64,000 nucleotides of DNA from Arachis hypogaea (lineage: Eukaryota; Streptophyta; Magnoliopsida; Fabales; Fabaceae), in contig NC_092051.1 in the NCBI RefSeq assembly GCF_003086295.3, positions 23,555,940 to 23,619,939 of the forward strand, written 5' to 3'. Position 1 is the stretch's first letter. Every line of letters starts with the position of its first letter. Position numbers and translations under genes: made by a program. Of this stretch, positions 1-9,956 are shown piece by piece. A model generated the notes under the pieces. It was not told the DNA's origin. It did no database searches and saw nothing but the letters and a program-made list of their open reading frames with translations.

Positions 1-30
<30 letters not shown>
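1..30. repeat. (AT)15 microsatellite
   Basis: Fifteen perfect AT dinucleotides open the window and may continue to the left of it. Confidence 0.95.
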
Positions 31-32
<2 letters not shown>

Positions 33-1016
33 GTTACACATTCATATATTTTTTATTCAAGTTCATTCAAGCTGTCTCAATACTAAAAAACTTAATCCCA
101 TTAAATAAGTATGTATTTATGCATCCAAACTTCCAAAACGTTTAACATTCATTTGTGTCTTCATTACGAAAAAATATTCATTCTTCAACCTCGAAATCGC
201 CACTGGAGAAGTTCAAATTTTTTTCAAAATCTCTTAAACTTCCATCGTGTTCTTTGTGGAAACTGCTCCTACTTCAGAATTGCATTAAACTTTCGAAAGG
301 AAGAAGAAAAAATAAACAAAAACAAGAACAGAGACTCCACAAAGTATGAAAAAAACTGTCGTTATTATGTTCATTTGATTCATTTGATTAAAATGTGCAT
401 GTTTATGCTTGTCAGTGTATTGAGTGAATTATTGACCAAATTTTTTTGTCCTTACAGCAAAAATGAAGAAGACAATGGTGATAAAGAAAGAGAAGCCGCG
501 CTTTAACGTAAGCATATGTACACATTAAATATATTTATCGCCTTTCATTCGAATAAAGTCTATTTTGTAATGAAATTGCAAAAATAAAAAATAAAATAAT
601 GGTTAATTTCTTATGCAACTGATACGATTGATGCAGCCCCTTTACTCTCTACTGCTGCAGCCTCTTTACTCTCTATTGCTGCTAGATCTGCAAGATGTGT
701 TGCGAGCTAATGAAATTCAGAAGGAATTGTACAATATTTGCATATTATTAATATTAGCAACGACCGCATAAGTTTGAGAATTTTATTTTTAGTGGCTTTA
801 ACATACATACGTTTGTTTTGTATCTCTACTTTGTAATTTTATCTCTGTTGTAATTAGTTTATATTCATCTTTTACTATACTTGTTGCTTAACATCTTATT
901 GTTGTGTTACCAAGAAAACTACATTTCTCGGGTTTTTACTATTTTATTTTATTTTATTTTACCAATAAAATTATTTTAGGATAAATTGTTCATCCACAAC
1001 ACATCTGGTCTGCAGA
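31..1016. other. AT-rich intergenic DNA without a recognisable gene
   Basis: I see no convincing exon or transposon end here. Two short local repeats are visible: an imperfect 27-base tandem duplication around 636-690 (the TTTACTCTCTA motif twice) and four TTTTA pentamers around 940-961. Open frames are short and low-complexity. Confidence 0.5.
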
Positions 1017-1412
1017 ATGAACCGAACATGTTATTAAGGTAAAACAATTATATATATAGTATTAAATGAACGGAACATTATTCATTATATAAAATCAAAT
1101 TCAAAAAAGTTTTCTACATAATGAATCAAACATGTTATTAAGGTGAATCAACTATATAGTACTAAATGAACAGAACATTATCCATTATATAAAATCAAAT
1201 TCAAAACAGCTTTCTGCAGGATGAACCGAACATGTTATTAAGGTGAAATAATTGTATAGTACTAAATGAATGGAACATTATTCATTATATAAAATCAAAT
1301 TCAAAACAGCTTTTTGCATAATGAACCAAAGACGTTAATAAGGTGAATCAACTGTATAATACTAAATGAACGGAACATTATCCATTATATAAAATCAAAT
1401 TCAAAACACCTG
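1017..1412 (+). repeat. Minisatellite cluster 1, four monomers of about 100 bp
   Basis: Monomers begin at about 1017, 1121, 1221 and 1321. Each runs from an ATGAACCGAACATGTTATTA-like start through ACTAAATGAACGGAACATTA to AAAATCAAATTCAAAACA. Spacing is 104, 100 and 100 bases. The array is followed by runs of the pentamer ATTCA (about 1434-1490). The same monomer occurs again at 2848-3410 inside a transposon-like unit, so this cluster may be the decayed remnant of a related element; an ACTTGGATG motif that resembles the right end of that element is visible near 1909. Confidence 0.85.
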
Positions 1413-2207
1413 TGTCTACAATTTAGAAATTATCAATTCAATTCAATTCAATTCAAAACACCTGCGTGCATTCAATTCAATTCAATTTAGCAATTGTATT
1501 CCATTCAATTCGATTAAAAAAATAATCCAAGCCTCGTCCGCTTGATTCGTTTCAGAAGAATAATCCAAATCGTTCTCATTCAACTGATTTGAAGTTAAAT
1601 CATTCATTGTTTTGATAGAATATTGAAATCTGAAAACGAAGAAGATAAATTCACAAATCAAAGAAGAAAACAAAGAAGATTAGAAAGAAGAAGGACAAGC
1701 AGCAGAGAAGAACAACAAATATAAGAGAAGAAAAAAAGAAGAAGAACGATGAGCAGTAGAGATTGCAGATCCAAATCGTTAACGTTAAAAAATGTTTACG
1801 TTTGAAGAAGAGATTTACGTAATTCTATTACGTTAATAGGAGAGAGAGGAACGCGTGTGTATTTCACGTAATTTGGGGAGAGGGGGGAGACGCGTTAACA
1901 AAAAATTACTTGGATGACTTCGTTAGGTTTTTTATATGGATGTGGAGTATTATTGTATACGATAAAAACTTAATTACAAACTAGATTTATTGTCATATAT
2001 CAATCTTTTTTTAAATTCAAAAAATTCTAATTGTTTGTTCTTTGCCGTTACAAAAAGTATAGAAGACATTTATTTTTTTTCTAAAACAAATTTTGGAAAC
2101 AATTGCTTTATAATTGTTTTACATGTATTGGATTATAAAGTATTATTGATTAATAGTTCTAATTTATCTTTCTAACTATTCTTAAAATTCTTAAATGCTT
2201 AGAATTC

Positions 2208-2257
<50 letters not shown>

Positions 2258-2636
2258 GAAATTTAGAAAATAATTAGAAAAATAATGTAAGATTTTCTAA
2301 TTATTTTTCTTAAATATAACAATGAACTAAATAAAGATAACATATTATCTTTTTAGTAGATTAATGAAAATATTTTAATTTATGTGCAATCAAAACTTTT
2401 TTACTTGTAATTAAGTAATTATTATTTATAGAAAATTCAATTAAGTTTCCAAAAATGTATACCTAAAAATATAATATTTTTTTAGGTGAAGACTTACAAA
2501 CAATTATTTTTATATAAAGTTAATAGTTGAGAATCATTAGATAATGATTTAATCAAATTTGTTTAAACAAATTTGTCAAATTATTTAACAATTCTTAAAT
2601 ATCAACTTCACATAAAGACAACAACTACATGTGAGT
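1413..2636. other. Spacer with ATTCA runs and purine-rich stretch; no gene seen
   Basis: Contains ATTCA pentamer runs (1434-1510), a purine-rich GAAGAAGAAG stretch (1640-1760), then AT-rich DNA. I could assign no coding exon. Confidence 0.5.
2211..2252. repeat. (AT)n microsatellite
   Basis: An uninterrupted run of about 21 AT dinucleotides. Confidence 0.9.
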
Positions 2637-2645
2637 TTCTACTAT

Positions 2646-3743
2646 GAATAAAGTGCTACATCCAAGCAAAATCCTTATTCAAGTTGTTGTAACAAATTTT
2701 TAAATCACGCGCTCCTTTGCACACGCAAACTTTTCTTCTTTTCTTCTTTTCTTTTTCTTCTTCTTCTCTTTCTTCTCCTCCTCTTAGAGATTATCAATTC
2801 AATTCAATTCAAAACACGTGCGTCCATTCAATTCAATTCAATTCATAATGAACTGAACATGTTATTAAGGTGAAACAATTGTATAGTACTAAATGAACGG
2901 AACATTATCCATTATATAAAATCAAATTCAAAACAACTTTCTGCATAATAAACTGAACACGTTATTAAAGTGAAACAATTGTATAATACTAAATGAACGG
3001 AACATTATCCCATTATATAAAATCAAATACAAAACACCTGTGTCTACAATTTAGAGATTATCAATTCAATTCAATTCAGAACACCCACGTCCATTCAATT
3101 CAATTCAATTTATAATGAACCGAACATGTTATTAAGGTTAAACAATTGTATAGTACTAAATGAAGGAACATTATCCATTATATAAAATAAAATTCAGAAC
3201 AGCTTTTTGCATAATAAACCGAACACGTTATTAAGGTGAAACAATTGTATAGTACTAAATGAACGGAATATTATCCATTACATAAAATCAAATTCAAAAC
3301 AGTTTTCTGCATAATGATCCGAACACGTTATTAAGGTGAAACAATTGTATAGTATTAAATGAACGGAACATTATCCATTATATAAAATCAAATTCAAAAC
3401 ACCTGTGTCTACAATTTAGAGATTATCAATTCAATTCAATTAAATTCAATTCAGAACACCTGCGTTCATTTAATTCAATTCAATTCAATTTAGCAATTGC
3501 ATTTCATTCTATTCAATTCGATTGAAAAATAATCCATTAGCAAAATGTTGGGAATGTTGATATTGTTGGTGATGATGATAACGAAAGAGGAGAAGAAGAA
3601 GAAGGGAACATATGCGTGTATTTGAAAGAAGAAGGAAAAAAAAAAAAGAAAAAGCGCGTGTAATAACGCTTTTTTAATGAGAGTAGTTTTTATTGGTATT
3701 GGATAAACTTAAATGAAAAAATACTTGGATGTATAGCATTTTA
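2646..3743. mobile_element. MULE-like non-autonomous element carrying a minisatellite
   Basis: The unit is flanked by a perfect 9-base direct repeat, TTCTACTAT, at 2637-2645 and 3744-3752. Its ends are imperfect inverted repeats: the left end reads GTGCTACATCCAAG and the complement of the right end reads ATGCTATACATCCAAG. Just inside them are pyrimidine-rich (left) and purine-rich (right) arms with CGCGC motifs, also inverted relative to each other. A 9-base TSD is typical of Mutator-like elements. The middle holds minisatellite monomers at about 2848, 2948, 3115, 3214 and 3314, and no transposase-like ORF, so the element would depend on a transposase supplied elsewhere. Confidence 0.72.
2848..3410 (+). 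repeat. Minisatellite cluster 2, five monomers
   Basis: Five copies of the ~100 bp monomer of 1017-1412, in the same orientation. They form groups of two and three separated by an ATTCA-rich linker that contains ACACCTGTGTCTACAATTTA. It lies wholly inside the 2646-3743 element. Confidence 0.85.
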
Positions 3744-4262
3744 TTCTACTATTTTTTAACATTTTTTGTAACTACGACTTAATTATAAACTTTTATAAAA
3801 TTTGAAGATTCAACTACAGGATTTTAAAGCATAATAACTTATTTATAAATTTAGTAAACTTATAGAAATTTCTAGATTAATTAACTTATTGCCAAATCAG
3901 TAAAATGATAGAAACTTACAAATTAATTAAACCTATACTTTTAAGTATAAATTAGCAATTACACGAGTAGTTTTAGTAAATATCATTCCAACAAAATCAC
4001 TTTATTGAACTTAGTTAGAAGAAAATGTCTCCCAAAATTTTGCCTAAAATCAACTCTCTAGAATTACATGCAATCTCCATAAAATCTTCTTCGTCTGAAC
4101 AAAAAGTCCTTGTTTAAGAACACACTTCCTCAACACCCCATCCTGTTCAACAAATCCAATATTTGATAATACAAAGATGGCAAATAAATATCCTTACTCC
4201 CGCAAAGGAACTTGCAGATATTGTAAGCTCTCACTTCCATCACTAACATAACTGTGAACTCA

Positions 4263-6660
4263 TCAAGCTTTAATACGGATGGTAAATGCACCTGCAGAAT
4301 TATTTGAAAAAGCATACCGATTATAAACAAGGAAAATTTTCAGAAACAAACATTAAACATTACTTCCCTATTTTCACATTGAGCAAAGATAAATGCTTTG
4401 GAACTACATCTTTAAGATGAACCAAAGAAATAAACAAACTGCAATGCCAATAGTTTTCCATAAATAAACAGAACAAAACATGCATTGCTAGCAATGCCAA
4501 TGACAGCATCAAATATTCCACACAAAAAAATATAAATAAATTTATCCAATGATGTTAATATCTCTGATTAAGTACACCTACAATAGTTTCTCATTTTTGG
4601 GGTCTAATGGATTTAGTAACAACAAAGAACCTGCTAATCTTACATGCTTTTTTCGATATAAACAAGGAAGGCAAGCTCAAATAAACCTCAATTTTGATGT
4701 CCATTGTCAATACACGTGACAGATATTTTGAAACAAGGAGAGTACTTATTAAGTAACAATACCCTCATATTCTTAAATATCCAACTAAGAGCGATTAGAA
4801 AGATCCAGTAGGCTGTAATGAGTACAATTGGGTTTTAATGAGTATCATTGGACTTGGCCTAATTAATAGAAATAGGTTTGAATATTAGATATAATTAGTG
4901 GTATATAAAGGAGTATTAGACTCATTGGCCAGCGACAAACCCTTAAAGGGAGCTCAGACCTGTGATGAGTTAGTCTTTAACTTGTCGGGGTGGGGATTCC
5001 GTGGGAAACCAAGAAATATAAAGGAGTATTAGAAATTGTAATAGGGGAATGAGGAAAATTGTAAAATGTCTTTTGACATCTCTTCTTCTCTCTGAATTTC
5101 TTCTTTTTCTAATAAATTTTCTTCCTTCCTATCCCTAATTCTTCTATACCCTTACATAGGCTACACTTTTTTTAACCATATTCAAACAGATGGAGTGATT
5201 TCACATAACAATCTCACCCCCTATGTCAGATAATCATTACTTGACTTACAAGGTTATCTCTGTATATGTGTGTGAGAGAGAGAAGTACGCACATGTTGGA
5301 AGGGTTAATATATCTGCAGAAACTGCACAAAGAATTCCCAAGTTTGAAAGAAATCCCCTAAGGATGCCACACGGGAAATAAAGATGCATCTTCATTGCAT
5401 GTGTTGCCTTGTTTCCAGCTGTAGGAGAGGTAATATCTTCGGGTGACTTACCACTATCAGCTAATGGATCAATTGACATGCGTGCAAGCCAGCAAAATTT
5501 ATTATCTTGCAATACAAAGGTACCCTGCATCAATTAAGTAGCAAATCAAATGACAAACCATTCCAATCTAAATTGATATGACGAGTTGTCTGCGAATTAT
5601 GAATTCATCTGTGATGATAACACACCCTATGGTTTGTCCTCAAGTTGTCTACATGCTTCTTAAAGAGCTCAAGCCAAAAATCCTTGCAAATGAACTTGAT
5701 GGCTTCCAGATGATCATTGAATCGTGGCCGCTCCATGGTGTACCTGACCCGAGTTTGTTAAGAACACATGCACATTTTTGCCCAATTCATTAATATTTCA
5801 GGATTAACAACTGCAAAGAGACATTGTGTAGAATAGATATAGAAGAAGCACATTGAAATGACTTTAAAGGCTTAATTTTGCATTTCATAGTTATCATGGC
5901 GCCATTTGTTTTTGCATCTTCATTTGGAGGCTAACCCTTTGGGGAAGTGGTCCTACTTATTAAAAGCATAAACAGATTGATAAACCAACTTATGCTCTCC
6001 AAAATTAAAAGTGAAACATAACTCTCTAAAATATCTATGTTTCTTATAGTCATTTGAGATCTAAAGCACAATTTTACCAAACACTATATTTGTGCCTTTT
6101 GCAAATTGTGATAAACTTTTGCTTTGTTTTTTGAATTTAATTTTGATACACTGTCAGTGTAAAATCATTTTACATGTGCATCCAATTACATAAGGCCACC
6201 TTACCAAAAATAACTACCTTTTACATTGACTGCTTAAATGGTCATCCAAGAGAATGATTGTCCTCGCACGAACTCTGTATAAAATGTTTTACACTATCTA
6301 TGCATCAAAATTAAACTCTTTGTCTTTTTACCAAACAAAACAACCATAACTTTTGAAGAGCAGTTTTATAAAGATAAAAGGGTTCAACAACTTTCTAAGA
6401 ATCACAACAATACCAAACCCAATTGATAACAGATCTGCAGGCACAAATTCTAGTACAAACAAACAATAGTTTTAAGGTAAGGAAATTGAAACCATCGAAC
6501 TCTTTTACCTTTCAGAGAGCTGGTGACCAACCTGGTATCCAATAGCCTCGATCCTGCGAGCAGCAAGATCATGCTTATTAGGGTAGAATCGGTTGCAATA
6601 GCACGAAACCACCTCCGTCAACAGGCTATCCAAACAACTCTCTGAAACTTCTCTAACCAT
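4263..6660 (-). CDS. TRAPPC6: TRAPP complex subunit 6 (TRAPPC6/TRS33), four exons
   Basis: Exons on the minus strand are 6660-6509, 5743-5626, 5524-5293 and 4291-4263. They join in phase to 531 nt, a 176-residue protein plus TGA stop, close to the usual plant TRS33 length. All introns are GT-AG (donors GTAAAAG, GTGTGTT, GTGCGTA). The start MVREVSESC is followed by AARRIEAIGYQVGHQLSER in exon 1, MERPRF and FICKDFW in exon 2, and GTFVLQDNKF, YFPCGILRGFLSNLG and CAVSADI in exon 3. These are the conserved blocks of the TRS33 branch of the BET3-like TRAPP fold. The protein ends FTIRIKA. Members act in tethering complexes at the ER-Golgi/TGN and as part of Rab activators. The coding sequence looks intact. 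Introns 1 and 3 contain transposon insertions. UTR limits cannot be fixed. Confidence 0.9.
4814..5156. mobile_element. Solo LTR (343 bp) in intron 3 of TRAPPC6
   Basis: Begins TGTAATGAG and ends CCCTTACA (TG...CA), and is flanked by the perfect 5-base repeat TAGGC at 4809-4813 and 5157-5161. It contains a TATATAAAGG box near 4902. The string TATAAAGGAGTATTAGA occurs twice, near 4903 and near 5017. No PBS, polypurine tract or coding region is present, as expected for a solo LTR. A very small (TRIM-like) element is the alternative. Confidence 0.75.
6131..6317. mobile_element. MITE-like inverted-repeat element in TRAPPC6 intron 1
   Basis: Terminal inverted repeats are visible. The left arm from 6136 reads TTTAATTTTGATACAC and the complement of the right arm ending at 6315 reads TTTAATTTTGATGCAT; both continue into AGTGTAAAA. 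Flanks CTTTGTTTT and CTTTGTCTT match at 8 of 9 positions, suggesting a 9-base TSD (MULE-type). The exact ends are uncertain. Confidence 0.55.
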
Positions 6661-8096
6661 TCTCAGTCTTTAACTCGCAGGAATGGAAGAACCAGATTCA
6701 CTATGCACCCTCAATCTAATTTGTGCTTTGCTTCCCTATTGGTGAACCTTGAACACCAAGGCGTATGGAAAAGAATTGAGGTTGCAAATGTATTACATTA
6801 ACTGCTAATGTGCCAAGCACAATGCACAATTAGAGAAGGTCAGATGAAGTAGAGAAAGAATTAAGTGACAACTGTTAGAATCATTCTTTCTAATCATCTA
6901 ACGTGCCAAGAATTAAGCACATAAATCATTCAAGCATTATTATTAATTAAAAAAAACACAGATGTATAAAGGTAATATTTCTTTTCCATTATGGTTTAGA
7001 ACTTGATTTGCTTTTTTCTTTCATTTACATTCTGTGATTGAAAGTTCTATGATCCAGTTCTTTTCATAGTAAAAATTATAATAATAATAATTTGAGAAAA
7101 ATTATAAAAAATTTATTTAATTTATTTAATTTATAAAAATTTAATTTATTTTTATTTTTTTAATTCAAAAAATTTGAGAAAAAATATAATAATAATAAAA
7201 TGTAATTATGAAAAATTAACAAAAATAATAAAAAAAATAAAAATAACTCGTGTCCTTTAATAGTGTCTCTATGTCCTTAGTGTCAAGATAAACACAAAAT
7301 ACACTAATTTAATATCTCTAAACACAATATCTCTATGTCCTGTCTTGTCTCGTCTCAGTGTCTTTATAAACAAAGACCTAGGCATAGAAGAAGACATAAC
7401 ATAATTTAGAATTTCTTTAAGCAATTACTTCTAAACAACATGATGAAATTGTGCCACGATTTTTTTTGTCCATTAATCATCTTTTAAGAATTTATATATA
7501 TTCTGTTCTAATTTGAAGTAACAGACATGTATTCTATTTTAAATTGCATTAAACACCAAATACAAATTGTATCATCTTATACAACTAAAATGTGGCACAA
7601 ATGCAATGAAGCAAAGTCTCAATTTTGATTTCCAAACTAGGAATTAGCACTAACTAACTTGAACAAAAAAAAAAACCATGAATTGATTTGTCACAAGGTG
7701 AAAAACAAGCAGAACAGCAATCATAAGAGGGCAAAGAGGGCAAGTTTAACAACCATTCTTTCCGCAAAAGGAAGATTCCAATATACGCACAAGCAGAATA
7801 TAAGAATAATCGCAAAAGATGAATATCCAAGAGAATAAATAAAACAACAAATCATGAATCAAATAATAGCCCAAGAGTGGGCGGGCGATTGATTTGTTTA
7901 CGTAGGAGAAAATGTGCGTCGAAACCGTGTCTGAATTGCTACGAAATGCCCGGTCCCAATGGGGCGAGAAAGTGTCTTGTCTTCTCTCTTCGCAGTTACG
8001 TCGTCTTTTATGTGTGTGCTCTTTGGGAACTATTTGTTTTTTTCGTTCTCTCTCATTTAGGCGAATCCTTATACCTTCTTTGTCAGATTAGGAGTT
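6661..8096. other. 5' flank of TRAPPC6; no further gene resolved
   Basis: Immediately upstream of the ATG at 6660 lies the likely 5' UTR and promoter on the minus strand. No clear TATA box stands out. 7060-7250 is very AT-rich. The less AT-rich block at 7870-8100 has open frames, but I recognise no protein and would not call a gene. Confidence 0.4.
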
Positions 8097-8104
8097 CTGC
8101 ACTC

Positions 8105-8609
8105 TAGGAGTGTTATCGGTTTGGTTTGGTTTTGAACCAAAAATCAACCGAATTAATCTATTCGATTTTCACAGAGTATTAATTAATTGGTTTATTGTAT
8201 GTGCAACAACCGAATCGAATCGAACTGAACCAAAAGCGATTTGGTTCGGTTAGTTTTTTCGATTTTTAAATCTTAACTAATAGAAAATTAATTTAAGTAA
8301 AATGATATTCAAAACAATTAATAAACTGAAATAACATTACATTACATTCAAATTCAACACAAATTCAACTCATTCCAACAACTAAACATAAAACAAACAC
8401 ATTTGTTAAGTCTCAAATTTTCATTTCAATGCATTATTAAGCCACTTCTTCGGTTCGGTTTGATTTCTGTCGAGCCAACCGAAAACCGAACCGAACCGAT
8501 CGGTTTAATTCGAAAAAAACTCGATTTTTTCGGTTTTCTATTCAGTTGTTGTAAATTTCGGCTCGATTTTACGGTAAATTTCAGTTCGATTCGATAACTT
8601 ACACCCCTA
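8105..8609. mobile_element. hAT-type non-autonomous element (505 bp)
   Basis: Flanked by a perfect 8-base duplication, CTGCACTC, at 8097-8104 and 8610-8617, the TSD length of hAT elements. Ends are inverted: TAGGAGTGTTATCGG on the left, and TAGGGGTGTAAGTTATCG as the complement of the right. Subterminal regions are dense in CGGTTTGGTT/AACCGAACCG motifs in both orientations, as in many plant hAT MITEs. There is no transposase ORF. Confidence 0.82.
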
Positions 8610-8617
8610 CTGCACTC

Positions 8618-8869
8618 TTGTTAAATTTAATAAATTTCAATTCTTCGTTTATTATATTTTTTAAATTATTAAAAATGAACCTAACAAATAATTATTCTAT
8701 TTAATTTGTTTTTATGATAAAAAAATAAAAAAATATATGTAAAATAATATTTTATTCACTTATTATAATTTACTAAGATAAAATTATTTATTTTTTTAAC
8801 ATTAGTAATTTATTTTACGTATAATATAAAAATAAATAAATATTATATGAGTAAAATACATATATAAAC
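8618..8869. other. AT-rich spacer
   Basis: Very AT-rich with no feature that I can support. It ends with the left TSD (TAAAC, 8865-8869) of the Tat element. Confidence 0.5.
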
Positions 8870-9398
8870 TGTTACGATGGGTAACCGGAGATGGTGGGCT
8901 GGACTCGCTAGGTTGGCCCAATCGTCTGAGGAAGGAAGCCTTCGAGCGGGTCTGCGCCTTGGGGGCCTCCGTCCGACTTGTGAGTATGAACGAGTGGGGG
9001 GTGGTACCTGCAAAGACACTCCGATGCCTAAGTCAGCAAGGGTGTGAGCAGGTCTAGAGAGTATTGGGTCTTAGAGATACCTGAGAGGTGTCAGTGTATT
9101 TATAGTGGTGAACCAATAACCACCGTTGAAGTAGTGCCACTTTTTTAGGGTGATAACCGTCCCTTTATCTTAGGGAGGTTAAGATATGGCTCCTGGAAGT
9201 GGTTAGAGAGATCCTAGGGGCAGCTACTCATTTAAACGAGTGATTATCTGCCAGCTAACCCTCGTCCCCGACTTCTTTAGGGTAAGTCTGATAAGAACCG
9301 ACTTCGCAGGAGGAAGGTCGGTACTAGGCGAGGCTCAACCCTTCGGATTGGGCCTTTTATTTGGACCTGGGCCTTATCATTGGGCCAGGGTATGAACA
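8870..9398 (-). repeat. 3' LTR of the Tat element
   Basis: 529 bp, TG...CA, next to the purine-rich stretch GAGTAGGGGCAC (minus strand, 9399-9410) that can serve as polypurine tract. By eye it differs from the 5' LTR by 12 transitions and one single-base indel. Confidence 0.92.
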
Positions 9399-9645
9399 GT
9401 GCCCCTACTCGAGCCCAATTTCTTTTAAGATTTGGGTTCGAGTATTCTACTCGGGAACGCAGCCGACTTGGGAGGGAACCGACGTGTTTGTTTGGAACCG
9501 ACGTGACTTTCGTGACTTTCGATTTTCACAGTTACGTCTAATCAAACGTCGCGTCTGTTAGATGTTCGCGTAGGTATTAATTACCTTGGTAACGGTGCAC
9601 CTATTTATGACTGCCCCGTTTTTACCATTATGCCCCTAACGTGTT

Positions 9646-9653
9646 TATAAATA
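9646..9653 (+). promoter_or_regulatory. TATA box for the antisense accessory gene
   Basis: TATAAATA is followed by a pyrimidine-rich stretch (CCCCTCTCTTTC), as at plant transcription starts. It lies about 300 bases upstream of the ATG at 9957 on the same strand. A donor-like AAGGTTAGAT near 9767 and an acceptor-like TTTGTAG near 9925 suggest a 5' UTR intron. Inferred from sequence alone. Confidence 0.55.
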
Positions 9654-9956
9654 CTTCCCCTCTCTTTCATTGTTTCGTTTCTGCGATTTTTCAAATTTCC
9701 TCTTCACCTGTTCGTGCAGCATTCTTGCGTTTGAAGGCTTTCATTTCCTCCAACCTTTTTCAGATAAAGGTTAGATTTTTCTTCTTCTCCTTTTGCAACA
9801 TGCTTTCTGTTTGCATGCTTTTATTTTTCGGATGGATAGGTTGATTCGTAGGTTTTTGTTTGATTCCGTACTTCCCCCTTAGAGACCATGTTTTTTGATT
9901 TTCTTTTCTTTTTTTCCCTTTGTAGGTTTTACCAACCCTTTTTTAAAAGAAAGAAA

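Noticed and set aside
7877..8107. A small gene at 7.9-8.1 kb
   Set aside because: It is open in more than one frame, matches nothing that I recognise, and runs into the hAT element end.
9888..9956. Antisense ORF starting at the ATG at 9888
   Set aside because: The stretch is a Phe/Leu-rich run over a T-rich, acceptor-like region (TTTGTAG at 9925). The ATG at 9957 starts the recognisable protein.
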